From NCBI GenBank assembly GCA_028711875.1, contig JAQTRJ010000074.1, forward strand, positions 1 to 8,563: a stretch of 8,563 nucleotides of DNA. The letters run 5' to 3'. Under the pieces are notes generated by a model. It saw nothing but the letters and a program-made list of their open reading frames with translations, was not told the origin of the DNA and did not search any database. Every line of letters starts with the position of its first letter. Positions within the stretch are counted from its first letter, which is position 1. Below are positions 1 through 5,691 of the stretch, piece by piece. This DNA comes from a bacterium (GTDB lineage: Bacteria; Electryoneota; RPQS01). The position numbers and the translations under genes were made by a program.

Positions 1-92
1 TTGGAGAACACTTTGGGGGGTACTTTTTCTAAGGGCGAGTTTTTTCTCAGTTTAGGGGCGCCCCCGTCAATGGTGTCGGTGTATGTTTTTGC

Positions 93-121
93 TTGACTTG
101 TTTCATTCAATCCTGTATATT
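93..121 (+). promoter_or_regulatory. Sigma70-type promoter, orphan
   Basis: TTGACT at 93-98 and TATATT at 116-121 are separated by 17 bases, close to the sigma70 consensus. The surrounding bases 85-130 are AT-rich. Transcription would start near 128 and run rightward into an 18-codon ORF, then antisense to the DUF3800 gene. No full-length gene follows on this strand, so the downstream gene may have been lost. This is motif evidence only. Confidence 0.5.
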
Positions 122-136
122 ATTTATAATTCGCCT

Positions 137-193
137 ATGAGCGAAGGGAAATGTGACGTATGTGCCATTGCAGTGCGGGTTGCCTCCGGGTAA
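137..193 (+). other. 18-codon ORF behind the promoter, possible gene remnant
   Basis: ATG at 137 opens MSEGKCDVCAIAVRVASG and stops with TAA at 191-193. The start lies about 9 bases after the expected transcription start and has no clear Shine-Dalgarno, so it would be nearly leaderless. The CxxC pattern near the N-terminus loosely recalls the start of zinc-type ribosomal protein L28, but similarity ends there. The last codons lie inside the hairpin at 175-198. It could be the stub of a gene cut by that repeat, a leader peptide, or chance. Confidence 0.2.
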
Positions 194-198
194 CCCGC
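175..198. repeat. Hairpin, related to the one after yidC
   Basis: GCGGGTT (175-181) pairs with AACCCGC (192-198) around a 10-base loop. It lies just past the stop of the DUF3800 gene (on the minus strand) and could act as a weak terminator, but no U tract follows. The stem is almost the same as that at 7461-7490 read on the opposite strand (GCGGGTTGC...AACCC), so it is probably one member of a dispersed palindromic repeat family. Confidence 0.5.
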
Positions 199-203
199 TT
201 CTG

Positions 204-1124
204 TTATTCAGCTATTTCTGTAGGCGACATGCGGCTCGGCATCGGAAACAACTTAATACCATAGCCCTCAATTTTTCCGCTTTTATCGTGAGCAATCTTG
301 TTGCCCAGCTTCTGCCAGAACTTTTCTACGGCTTCGCTTTTCTTGGTCGCGCCGCGCATGGCTTCGATGTCTTCGGAGCAAAAACGAAGCAGTGTGGTCC
401 AGTGGAGGGGATTGCAGAGCATGTCCGCTACCTGAAGCCCGAGGTTTCGGTCTTCCTTCTGTAAAATCGCAATCTCGCTGGAAATCAGTTTACTTTGCAC
501 CTCTCTGGCAGTGATCGTAATGAATCTCTTGCTCCCGTTCTCATAGATGTTGCGATAGCTGCGCTTCAGTCGTTGGTCACTCTTTTCATTTCTTGCTTCG
601 ATGATCAACTTCGCCATCAATCCAGGGATGTGGTTATCGCGCCGGCGCTCTTGTTTCTCCCGCTTCGTCAGCTCATAGATGACCCGCTCTGTGTGCCAAA
701 CAATCAGCAAATGGTAGGGATCGTCGAGATAAACCTTGAATTTGTCCTGCATTCTCTGCTTATCAATCGTGATAGACATCAGGGTGCAGTCTACGCTCGC
801 CACGGCATCAAGAAAATCTTCCCAAAAGCTCGCCCTTGCCTCGTCGGATATCCCGGAGAAGACTCCCGCCTTTGTATTCATGTCCGTGAAATGCAAGAAC
901 GCGTCACTTCTGCCGAAGTGCCGCGTAAGAACATCGTTAGTGCGAGGCAGGAGTTCGGTCCAGTGCAGATCGCCCCGCAGCAACATTCCACCGATGGTCA
1001 GATAACGTTCATTAATGGTCTTATACAGCTTCTTTGCCTTGAAAGTGGCGTGACCCGACTCATCCAGATAGAGGTAATAGATTTCCCGAAGGCGTTCGAG
1101 CTGACTTTGCGATATTTTCTTCAC
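204..1124 (-). CDS. DUF3800 domain protein
   Basis: This 306-residue protein is assigned to DUF3800 from its N-terminal YLYLDESG motif (D21), the following YLTIGGML strand, and the C-terminal LGLQVADML motif (D234). E176 in LIIEAR lies between them, so D21/E176/D234 could form an RNase H-like acidic metal site; that is inference. The family's biochemical role is not established, and members are often found on mobile or defence-linked DNA. The GTG at 1124 is chosen because it puts the DESG motif near residue 21 and has GGAG about 10 bases upstream. The ATG at 1139 on this strand is out of frame. The gene follows dnaN in the same direction after 82 bases. Sampled lines have 38% (241-300) and 45% (541-600) GC, against 65% in a sampled dnaN line, which suggests transfer. 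Confidence 0.8.
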   Translation of the reverse strand: MKKISQSQLERLREIYYLYLDESGHATFKAKKLYKTINERYLTIGGMLLRGDLHWTELLPRTNDVLTRHFGRSDAFLHFTDMNTKAGVFSGISDEARASFWEDFLDAVASVDCTLMSITIDKQRMQDKFKVYLDDPYHLLIVWHTERVIYELTKREKQERRRDNHIPGLMAKLIIEARNEKSDQRLKRSYRNIYENGSKRFITITAREVQSKLISSEIAILQKEDRNLGLQVADMLCNPLHWTTLLRFCSEDIEAMRGATKKSEAVEKFWQKLGNKIAHDKSGKIEGYGIKLFPMPSRMSPTEIAE

Positions 1125-1146
1125 GTCCTTTCGTCTCCATGAGTGC

Positions 1147-1171
1147 CGAGCGGGCGCCGCACGCCCGCTCG
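1147..1171. terminator. Hairpin between dnaN and the DUF3800 gene
   Basis: A perfect 10-bp GC-rich stem, CGAGCGGGCG (1147-1156) with CGCCCGCTCG (1162-1171), closes a 5-base loop. It lies 36 bases past the dnaN stop on the minus strand. No U tract follows on either strand, so it is not a canonical intrinsic terminator. It may be a pause site, an mRNA 3'-end stabiliser or a partial terminator that separates dnaN from the next gene. Confidence 0.5.
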
Positions 1172-1206
1172 TCTATCCTGCCAATATCTCGAACAGGTTC
1201 CCGCCC

Positions 1207-2319
1207 TCAGTTCAGCCGGACAGGCATGATGAGCATTAGCAGGTCTTCCTTTTCTTCCTGTTCCGTCGGCTTCACGATTCCGGCCGAGGTCGGCGTGCCC
1301 AAATCCAGAACCACCTCGCCGGTGTCAATCTGCTTGAGCACGTCGAGGACATAAGCCGCATTGTAGCCGATATCCATCGGTTCGCCCGCGTAGGAGCACG
1401 ACACGCTCTCGCGGCCTTCGTTGCCCTGCTCGATGTCTTCCACCAGAATTTCCACGTTGTCCGCGGAAATTTTCAGCCGAATCTGCCGCGATATTTCGTT
1501 GGACACGATCGCCGCGCGCCGCACCGCCGCCTGAAATTGATCGAGATCCAGCGTCAGTTTATTTTTGTTGTCGGAAGGAATCACCGCTTCGTAGTTCGGA
1601 TAACGCCCTTCGATCAGCTTGGTAATCATCGTCGTCGGGCCGACGCGGAACGCGATCTGTTTGTCGGTGAAAAACATCTCGATATCGCCTTCGCGCTCAC
1701 ACAGCCGGGCCGCATTCTGCATGGCCTTGGCCGGCACGATGCTCTCCAGCGCGGCTCCCTTGTAACCATTATGCTGATAGCCGATTTTCACCAAGCGATG
1801 ACCGTCCGTGGTCACAAAACGAAGTTCCTGAGCCGAGACCTTCGCATACACGCCGGTCAGTTGCGGCCGAAGTTCATCCCGCGATACGGCAAATGAACAT
1901 TTGCTGATCATTCTCCGCAGCTGCGATTGACTAAGACGCAGCGGCTCCACTTTTTCCAGCGACGGAACTTTCGGATAATTCTGAACGTTTTCACTGGCCA
2001 GATTGTAGTTTTTTCCCTCGGCGGTCAGCGTAATCCGCCCGTTATCAGCCGCCTCGACGTGAATCGGCACGTCGGGGAGTTCACGCAGAAGTTCCAAATA
2101 TTTTCGGGCCGGAAACAACGCCTTTCCGTCTTCCTCGCCGCTCACTTCGAGCTGGGTTTCCATCGAAATTTCCAAATCCGTGGCGGTGACCACAAGTTTT
2201 TTGCCCGTCAGTTGGACCAAAAAATGCATAAGCACCGGCATCGGACTCTTGGTCGGAATAATCGTGGCGAGTGTTTGAAACGCGCTGAACAGGCTGCTCT
2301 GGGAAGCTTGAAATTTCAT
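1207..2319 (-). CDS. dnaN: DNA polymerase III sliding clamp (beta subunit)
   Basis: DnaN forms the dimeric ring clamp that tethers the replicative polymerase to DNA. The product has 370 residues, close to the usual 366-380, and is collinear with the family through its three clamp folds (roughly residues 1-120, 125-245 and 250-370). Recognisable stretches include the N-terminal MKFQASQSSL, the internal FVTTDGHRLV, the third-domain region around NEISRQIRLK and the conserved C-terminal LLMLIMPVRLN. The ATG at 2319 is preceded by GAGG (2325-2328 on the opposite strand) at a 5-base spacing, a good ribosome binding site. It lies 251 bases after dnaA in the same direction, the standard dnaA-dnaN order. 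No recF or gyrB follows within the window. Confidence 0.97.
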   Translation of the reverse strand: MKFQASQSSLFSAFQTLATIIPTKSPMPVLMHFLVQLTGKKLVVTATDLEISMETQLEVSGEEDGKALFPARKYLELLRELPDVPIHVEAADNGRITLTAEGKNYNLASENVQNYPKVPSLEKVEPLRLSQSQLRRMISKCSFAVSRDELRPQLTGVYAKVSAQELRFVTTDGHRLVKIGYQHNGYKGAALESIVPAKAMQNAARLCEREGDIEMFFTDKQIAFRVGPTTMITKLIEGRYPNYEAVIPSDNKNKLTLDLDQFQAAVRRAAIVSNEISRQIRLKISADNVEILVEDIEQGNEGRESVSCSYAGEPMDIGYNAAYVLDVLKQIDTGEVVLDLGTPTSAGIVKPTEQEEKEDLLMLIMPVRLN

Positions 2320-2579
2320 AGATGCCTCGTAAGAACGAATGTGAGAGAGAAAGAAAGAAGAAAACTCTCGTTGTCGTTATTGGGACTGTGGACTTGTGGA
2401 CAGAGATCGCAAGCCGCTTGTTTTGGAAGAAACTGTGCCGACGTTGGCGAGTGAAAAGCGTTTCCGTCGGTCTTTAGCTGTCTACTCCATCGCGAGTGCA
2501 GGTTTGAAAAAAAATGAAACCTTCAAAAAAGAGAGCGAATAAACGGCGCTTTGTCTACCAATTTTCACTCTTATCCACT
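2320..2579. promoter_or_regulatory. Candidate oriC in the dnaA/dnaN gap
   Basis: This 251-base gene-free gap contains several words resembling the DnaA box TTATCCACA. TTATCCACT at 2571-2579 (8 of 9) overlaps the dnaA stop codon. Two tandem GTCCACA words lie on the minus strand at 2387-2403, one every 8 bases. Looser TGTCTAC words lie near 2479-2488 and 2549-2558. An A-rich run (about 2506-2545) could serve as the unwinding element, and a purine-rich tract lies at 2341-2363. The dnaA/dnaN gap is a known oriC location in many bacteria. Only one box is near consensus, so the assignment is tentative. The dnaN promoter may also be here, but no clear -35/-10 pair was seen. Confidence 0.45.
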
Positions 2580-3950
2580 CGCGGGAGTGAGCGGATTTAT
2601 TTTGTTGCGGAGATCACGCAGAATTGAAACGATTTCCGCATCGTTGGCAGCGTGCCGTTCGCGGATCGTATCGCGAGCGTGAATTACCGTGGAATGATCG
2701 CGGCCGCCGAATAAACTGCCGATCTGCTTCAAGGAGAGCGATGTACATTCGGTCATCAGCATCATGGCGATCATCCGAGGCAGAACAATTTCCTTTTTTC
2801 GCGATTTTCCGCGCAGCAAATCGGGACTGATCGAAAAAAACTCGGCAACGATCGTGAGAATATGCTCCGCGGGCGGGCGATGGCCGTTTTGGCCGGAACG
2901 CGTTTTCAAAATTTCGCGAACGAGGTCGGCGGACGGCGGAACACGCATCAGTTGACAGCGGGCGGTCAGCGTGACATAAGCCCCTTCGAGTTCGCGGATA
3001 TTGCTGGTGATCGTTGCGGCCAGAAAATCCGCCACGTCGCGGGTCATCGGAAACTTATCGGCTTCCGCGCGGTGCAGGAGAATCGCCACCCGGGTTTCGT
3101 AGTCGGGCGGTTCGATGTTCGTCACCAGCCCCGAATCGAAGCGCGAGACCAACCGCTTGTCGAAATCGGCCAACTCGGACACCGGGCGATCGGCGGTCAG
3201 AACGATTCGTTTGCCCTTTTGGTAGAGCGTGTTAAAGGCGTGGAAGAATTCGATCTGCGTGCGCTCTTTCGCCGCGAAAAATTGCACGTCGTCCACGAGC
3301 AGCAGGTCAATCGAGCGGTAGCGGTGCGAAAAATCGGTGGTGTGCCGCGTCTGCAGCGAATGAATAAAATCCTGAGTAAAACGTTCGGACGAAGCGTAGA
3401 GCACGCGATATTTACCGCGGTGCCGCGACAGGGCGCGGTTGCCGATCGCCTGCAGGAGGTGGGTTTTGCCCAGTCCGGTTCCGCCATATATAAGGAGAGG
3501 ATTCCACGGGCAGCGCCGCTCCATGTCGGCCACCGCGAGGCAGGCGGCGCGCGCGAAGGAGTTGGAATCGCCTTCAATGAAATTTTCAAAGAGATAGCGA
3601 GGATTCAGATGGGAATCCTCTTGATTCTCGGAGACGGCGGCGGGAAGCGGCGGTGGCGGCGCGGGACGCGCAACGGCAACGGGCGGACTGACCGAGACCT
3701 GCAGCTTGAGCCGGACCTGCTCGCCGCGTAAATCGGCCAGAATGGTTTCCAGATTGGCAACGTAATGGCTCTCAATCCACTCGCGGTGGAACTGACTGGG
3801 AGCGGTAAGTATCAGCGCGTTATTCTCAAACCGCTCCGGTACGAGCGGCCGTAGCCAAGTCGCAAAGCTTTGTTCTGGAAGATGGTCCCGCAGAGCCACG
3901 AGCGCGGATTGCCACATCGCGGCGGCTTCGGGGACTTCGATTTGGGTCAT
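2571..3950 (-). CDS. dnaA: Chromosomal replication initiator DnaA
   Basis: DnaA binds DnaA boxes at oriC, forms an ATP-dependent filament, melts DNA and helps load the helicase. With the start at 3950 it has 459 residues. Domain I begins near W13 and carries FATWLRPL. A proline-rich linker follows (about 93-105). The AAA+ domain has Walker A GGTGLGKT (156-163), Walker B LLLVDD (216-221), sensor 1 TADRP (252-256), the RLVSRF arginine-finger region (R266/R270) and NIRELEG (317-323). The C-terminal helix-turn-helix signature SLSLKQIGSLFGGRDHSTV is intact (about 404-422). The frame stays open to a TTG at 4061, but the 37 added residues look unlike DnaA and begin only about 14 bases after the likely transcription start, so the ATG at 3950 is preferred. 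No strong Shine-Dalgarno is seen; the ATG at residue 12 is an alternative. Confidence 0.96.
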   Translation of the reverse strand: MTQIEVPEAAAMWQSALVALRDHLPEQSFATWLRPLVPERFENNALILTAPSQFHREWIESHYVANLETILADLRGEQVRLKLQVSVSPPVAVARPAPPPPLPAAVSENQEDSHLNPRYLFENFIEGDSNSFARAACLAVADMERRCPWNPLLIYGGTGLGKTHLLQAIGNRALSRHRGKYRVLYASSERFTQDFIHSLQTRHTTDFSHRYRSIDLLLVDDVQFFAAKERTQIEFFHAFNTLYQKGKRIVLTADRPVSELADFDKRLVSRFDSGLVTNIEPPDYETRVAILLHRAEADKFPMTRDVADFLAATITSNIRELEGAYVTLTARCQLMRVPPSADLVREILKTRSGQNGHRPPAEHILTIVAEFFSISPDLLRGKSRKKEIVLPRMIAMMLMTECTSLSLKQIGSLFGGRDHSTVIHARDTIRERHAANDAEIVSILRDLRNKINPLTPASG

Positions 3951-4081
3951 GGGAAAATCGGAAGCGGGTTCCGCAGAAAACGAGCACTGCCCGCGGATCA
4001 ACATGCTCTCAAGCAAAGCAGTACTCGTCGGTGGCAACGCAACAGATCGGCACACTCGCAAAAGCGTGTCGGCTGGCAGTC

Positions 4082-4109
4082 AATATAACACGTTCTCCCC
4101 CATTGTCAA
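4082..4109 (-). promoter_or_regulatory. dnaA promoter (sigma70 type)
   Basis: On the minus strand TTGACA (opposite 4104-4109) and TATATT (opposite 4082-4087) are 16 bases apart, a near-consensus sigma70 promoter. Transcription would begin near 4075, giving a 5' leader of about 125 bases before the dnaA ATG at 3950. The same TATATT -10 word recurs in the promoters at 93-121 and 4771-4799. Confidence 0.75.
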
Positions 4110-4136
4110 CTCATTAAGTTCTCATTTGAAGATACC

Positions 4137-4159
4137 TTACAGTCGTTACACGATTGTAA
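4137..4159. promoter_or_regulatory. Imperfect palindrome upstream of the dnaA promoter
   Basis: TTACAGTCG (4137-4145) pairs with CGATTGTAA (4151-4159) around TTACA, with one G-T mismatch. The centre lies about 40 bases upstream of the -35 element of the dnaA promoter. The position and symmetry suit a protein-binding site such as a regulator operator, but no known regulator consensus was recognised. Confidence 0.3.
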
Positions 4160-4388
4160 TTTTTAGCTCTGACCCACAATCCGGATGAGAATGCGAGAGG
4201 CGAGGCGCGCACGTGCGCAGGAGTGGGCAAATCACTCGCGCGGATCGGCACAACCGTTCAGGCTTGAGAGAAATCACTCTCAAAAAATGAGTTGCTCTCT
4301 TTTCTTCAAGGGAGCGGGCAAAAAAATTCTGATTTCTGCCATGAAAAATTTGCCGCACTGTGTGTTCCCGCGTGGCGAGGGCGTTACC
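4160..4388. other. Gene-free spacer upstream of the repeats
   Basis: No credible gene is seen between the dnaA promoter region and the tandem repeats. The stretch contains a perfect 12-base palindrome, GCGCACGTGCGC (4207-4218), and a small GAGAG/CTCTC hairpin near 4265-4280. Open frames here are low-complexity and run into the repeat array. The palindrome could be a protein site, but nothing else supports that. Confidence 0.5.
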
Positions 4389-4757
4389 TTCCCCCTTTGA
4401 AAAAGGGGGGAATTGAAGGGGGGGGTGGATGCGAATGGGAGGGCGTCTCGCGTTCAACCAACCCCCCACTGTCCCCCCTTATTCTAAGGGTGGAGGGAAA
4501 TGGGTAAGTTTCTCATCTTCCCCCCCTTGAGAAAGGGGGAAATTGAAGGCGGTGGATGCTAATGGGGGGGTGTCTCGCGTTCAACCAACCCCCCACCGTC
4601 CCCCCCCTTATTCTAAGGGTGGAGGGAAATGGGTAAGTTTCTCATCTTCCCCCCTTTGAGAAAGGGGGGAATTGAAGGGGGGTGGATGCGAATGGGAGGG
4701 CGTCTCGCGTTCAACCGACCCCCCACTGTCCCCCCTTATTCTAAGGGGGGAGGGAAA
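4389..4757. repeat. Three tandem 112-base MITE-like palindromic elements
   Basis: Three near-identical units lie at 4389-4500, 4518-4629 and 4647-4757. Two identical 17-base linkers (4501-4517 and 4630-4646) separate them, giving a 129-130 base period. Each unit begins with a hairpin of the type CCCCCCTTT-gag-AAAGGGGGG (perfect 9-bp stem at 4649-4669 in unit 3) and ends with CCCCCCTTA-ttc-TAAGGGGGG or a one-base variant. The two ends resemble each other as inverted repeats of about 35 bases, so the unit resembles a non-autonomous MITE. The centre carries the constant word TCTCGCGTTCAACC. Units differ by scattered substitutions and C or G run lengths. No transposase is present. Similar C5TTT-AAAG5 repeats occur as dispersed intergenic repeats in many environmental genomes. 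Confidence 0.85.
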
Positions 4758-4770
4758 AGCACGGCACGAG

Positions 4771-4799
4771 TTGCGCCTTGTTGCTCATTTTCTTATATT
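4771..4799 (+). promoter_or_regulatory. Probable rpmH operon promoter
   Basis: TTGCGC (4771-4776) and TATATT (4794-4799) are 17 bases apart. The -10 matches the dnaA promoter word exactly; the -35 is weaker. Transcription would start near 4806, leaving a leader of about 70 bases before rpmH. A second consensus -35, TTGACA, occurs at 4841-4846, but its matching -10 (GTGATT at 4864-4869) is poor and very close to the rpmH start. Confidence 0.5.
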
Positions 4800-4873
4800 T
4801 CCGCTTTCCCGCCTTCGCGGATTCGAGCCAAGTTCTGAAGTTGACAAGAATAAGATAGAGAGCGTGATTCGGT

Positions 4874-5023
4874 ATGAAACGCACTTACCAACCCTCCCGC
4901 CGCAAGCGGGCCAACGTTCACGGATTCCGAACCCGCATGACGACCAAGGCCGGGCGTGATGTACTTCGCCGCCGCCGGACTAAGGGGCGTCACAAGCTCA
5001 CGGTATCGGATGAACGACACTAA
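4874..5023 (+). CDS. rpmH: 50S ribosomal protein L34
   Basis: L34 is a small basic protein of the large ribosomal subunit. The 49-residue product begins [18 protein letters not shown] and continues with [17 protein letters not shown] and a KGRHKL tail, matching the family along its whole usual length (44-50 residues). The ATG at 4874 is fixed by the invariant MKRTYQPS start. The Shine-Dalgarno is weak (AGAGAG about 12 bases upstream). It is divergent from dnaA and is followed by rnpA, whose start lies 14 bases inside the rpmH end, the usual rpmH-rnpA pairing near bacterial origins. Confidence 0.97.
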   Translation: MKRTYQPSRRKRANVHGFRTRMTTKAGRDVLRRRRTKGRHKLTVSDERH

Positions 5024-5374
5024 GTTCCCCCGCTCTGAGCGGCTGCGCGGCCGCCGCGAGCTGGAACGTGTTCGAAAAGAAGGCCGGCGGCGGGCGACCC
5101 CCGAGCTGGTTCTTTTTTTTTATCCGGGCAGGAGCGGCGGCAGGTCGCCTTCGCTGCGACGCGTGCCGTCGGCAATTCGCCAGACCGTCACCGATGCGTC
5201 CGCAAACTCAAGGAATACTATCGTTTAAATAAAACGGTCTTTCCTGAGCAGAGTCATGTTTTCCTGATTGTTCGCCGTCCCGTGAAAGACTGGGCGGTTT
5301 TCGAGTTACGCCTCGCGAATCTTTTATCCGACCTTGCGCCAAGCGATCATCTGGATTCTCAGCCGTCTGATTGA
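5010..5374 (+). CDS. rnpA: RNase P protein component, split by a -1 frameshift at T9
   Basis: RnpA is the protein cofactor of RNase P, which matures tRNA 5' ends. The ATG at 5010 opens a frame with typical RnpA sequence ([17 protein letters not shown], then LVLFF), but that frame diverges after residue 37 and stops at 5228. The remainder of RnpA lies in the -1 frame from 5120: [11 protein letters not shown] (46-56), the basic signature [11 protein letters not shown] (59-69), then HVFLIVRRP, ending at TGA 5372-5374. The frames join at nine T (5113-5121), where ctT-TTT-TTT permits a -1 slip. The joined product is 121 residues, normal for the family. Causes could be a missing T (sequencing error or mutation), ribosomal -1 frameshifting, or transcriptional slippage adding a U. 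The start overlaps rpmH by 14 bases and the end overlaps yidD by 41. Confidence 0.88.
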
Positions 5375-5567
5375 CGCGTACGCCGTCACGCTCGGCCCGC
5401 ATTTCGGCGGCCGTTGCCGGTTCACGCCGTCATGTTCGCTGTACGCGCGCGAGGCGATCACCGTACACGGGCCGTTGCGCGGAAGCCTGCTCGCCGTCCG
5501 CCGCCTGGTCAAGTGCGGCCCGTGGCACAAGGGCGGGCACGACCCGGTGCCGAGCTTGCAGAAATAG
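5334..5567 (+). CDS. yidD: Membrane protein insertion efficiency factor YidD
   Basis: YidD is a small membrane-associated protein that assists YidC-dependent insertion. The 77-residue product has the family core [17 protein letters not shown] with its cysteines, followed by [30 protein letters not shown], all strongly diagnostic. The start is a TTG at 5334, which gives the usual short amphipathic N-terminus ([15 protein letters not shown]). Upstream in-frame codons look unlike YidD and there is no Shine-Dalgarno, so translation is probably coupled to rnpA, whose last 41 bases it overlaps. It sits in the common rpmH-rnpA-yidD-yidC order. Confidence 0.93.
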   Translation: MRQAIIWILSRLIDAYAVTLGPHFGGRCRFTPSCSLYAREAITVHGPLRGSLLAVRRLVKCGPWHKGGHDPVPSLQK

Positions 5568-5586
5568 GATTTCCCCCGTGGCGGGA

Positions 5587-5658
5587 GAATCGGGAGATTC
5601 GCCGCCGCGATGCCGTCCTGCCTTCTAAAACTATCCCGGTGGTGACTCTCCAGAGTCA
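5587..5658. repeat. Two small hairpins between yidD and yidC
   Basis: GAATC-GGGA-GATTC (5587-5600) and, read on the minus strand, GACTC-TGGA-GAGTC (opposite 5644-5657; flanking T/A adds another pair) are 5-bp stems with NGGA loops. They belong to the same TC-NGGA-GA module as two hairpins after yidC (7664-7677 and 7694-7707). They occupy the 124-base yidD/yidC gap and could affect the yidC 5' leader. Confidence 0.6.
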
Positions 5659-5691
5659 TCCTGTACCCAGAGAAAAAACAAAAGACCGCAC

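Noticed and set aside
495..1142. 215-codon plus-strand ORF opposite the DUF3800 gene
   Set aside because: It is antisense to a gene with clear family motifs, and its own sequence shows no domain.
2862..3731. 289-codon plus-strand ORF opposite dnaA
   Set aside because: It is the antisense shadow of a GC-rich, fully conserved dnaA and has no recognisable domain or ribosome site.
3951..4061. Longer DnaA starting at TTG 4061
   Set aside because: The extra 37 residues do not resemble DnaA, the start would lie about 14 bases after the predicted transcription start, and the ATG at 3950 gives normal family length.
4146..4469. Minus-strand ORF ending in the tandem repeats
   Set aside because: It begins inside repeat unit 1, reads low-complexity proline-rich sequence and covers gene-free spacer; similar peptides arise from each repeat copy.
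4389..4757. CRISPR array
   Set aside because: There are only three units of about 112 bases with identical 17-base linkers; CRISPR needs short repeats with unique spacers.
4956..5009. rnpA start at 4956 inside rpmH
   Set aside because: The added residues do not match RnpA, and the start at 5010 gives the normal N-terminus; the frame is simply open across rpmH.
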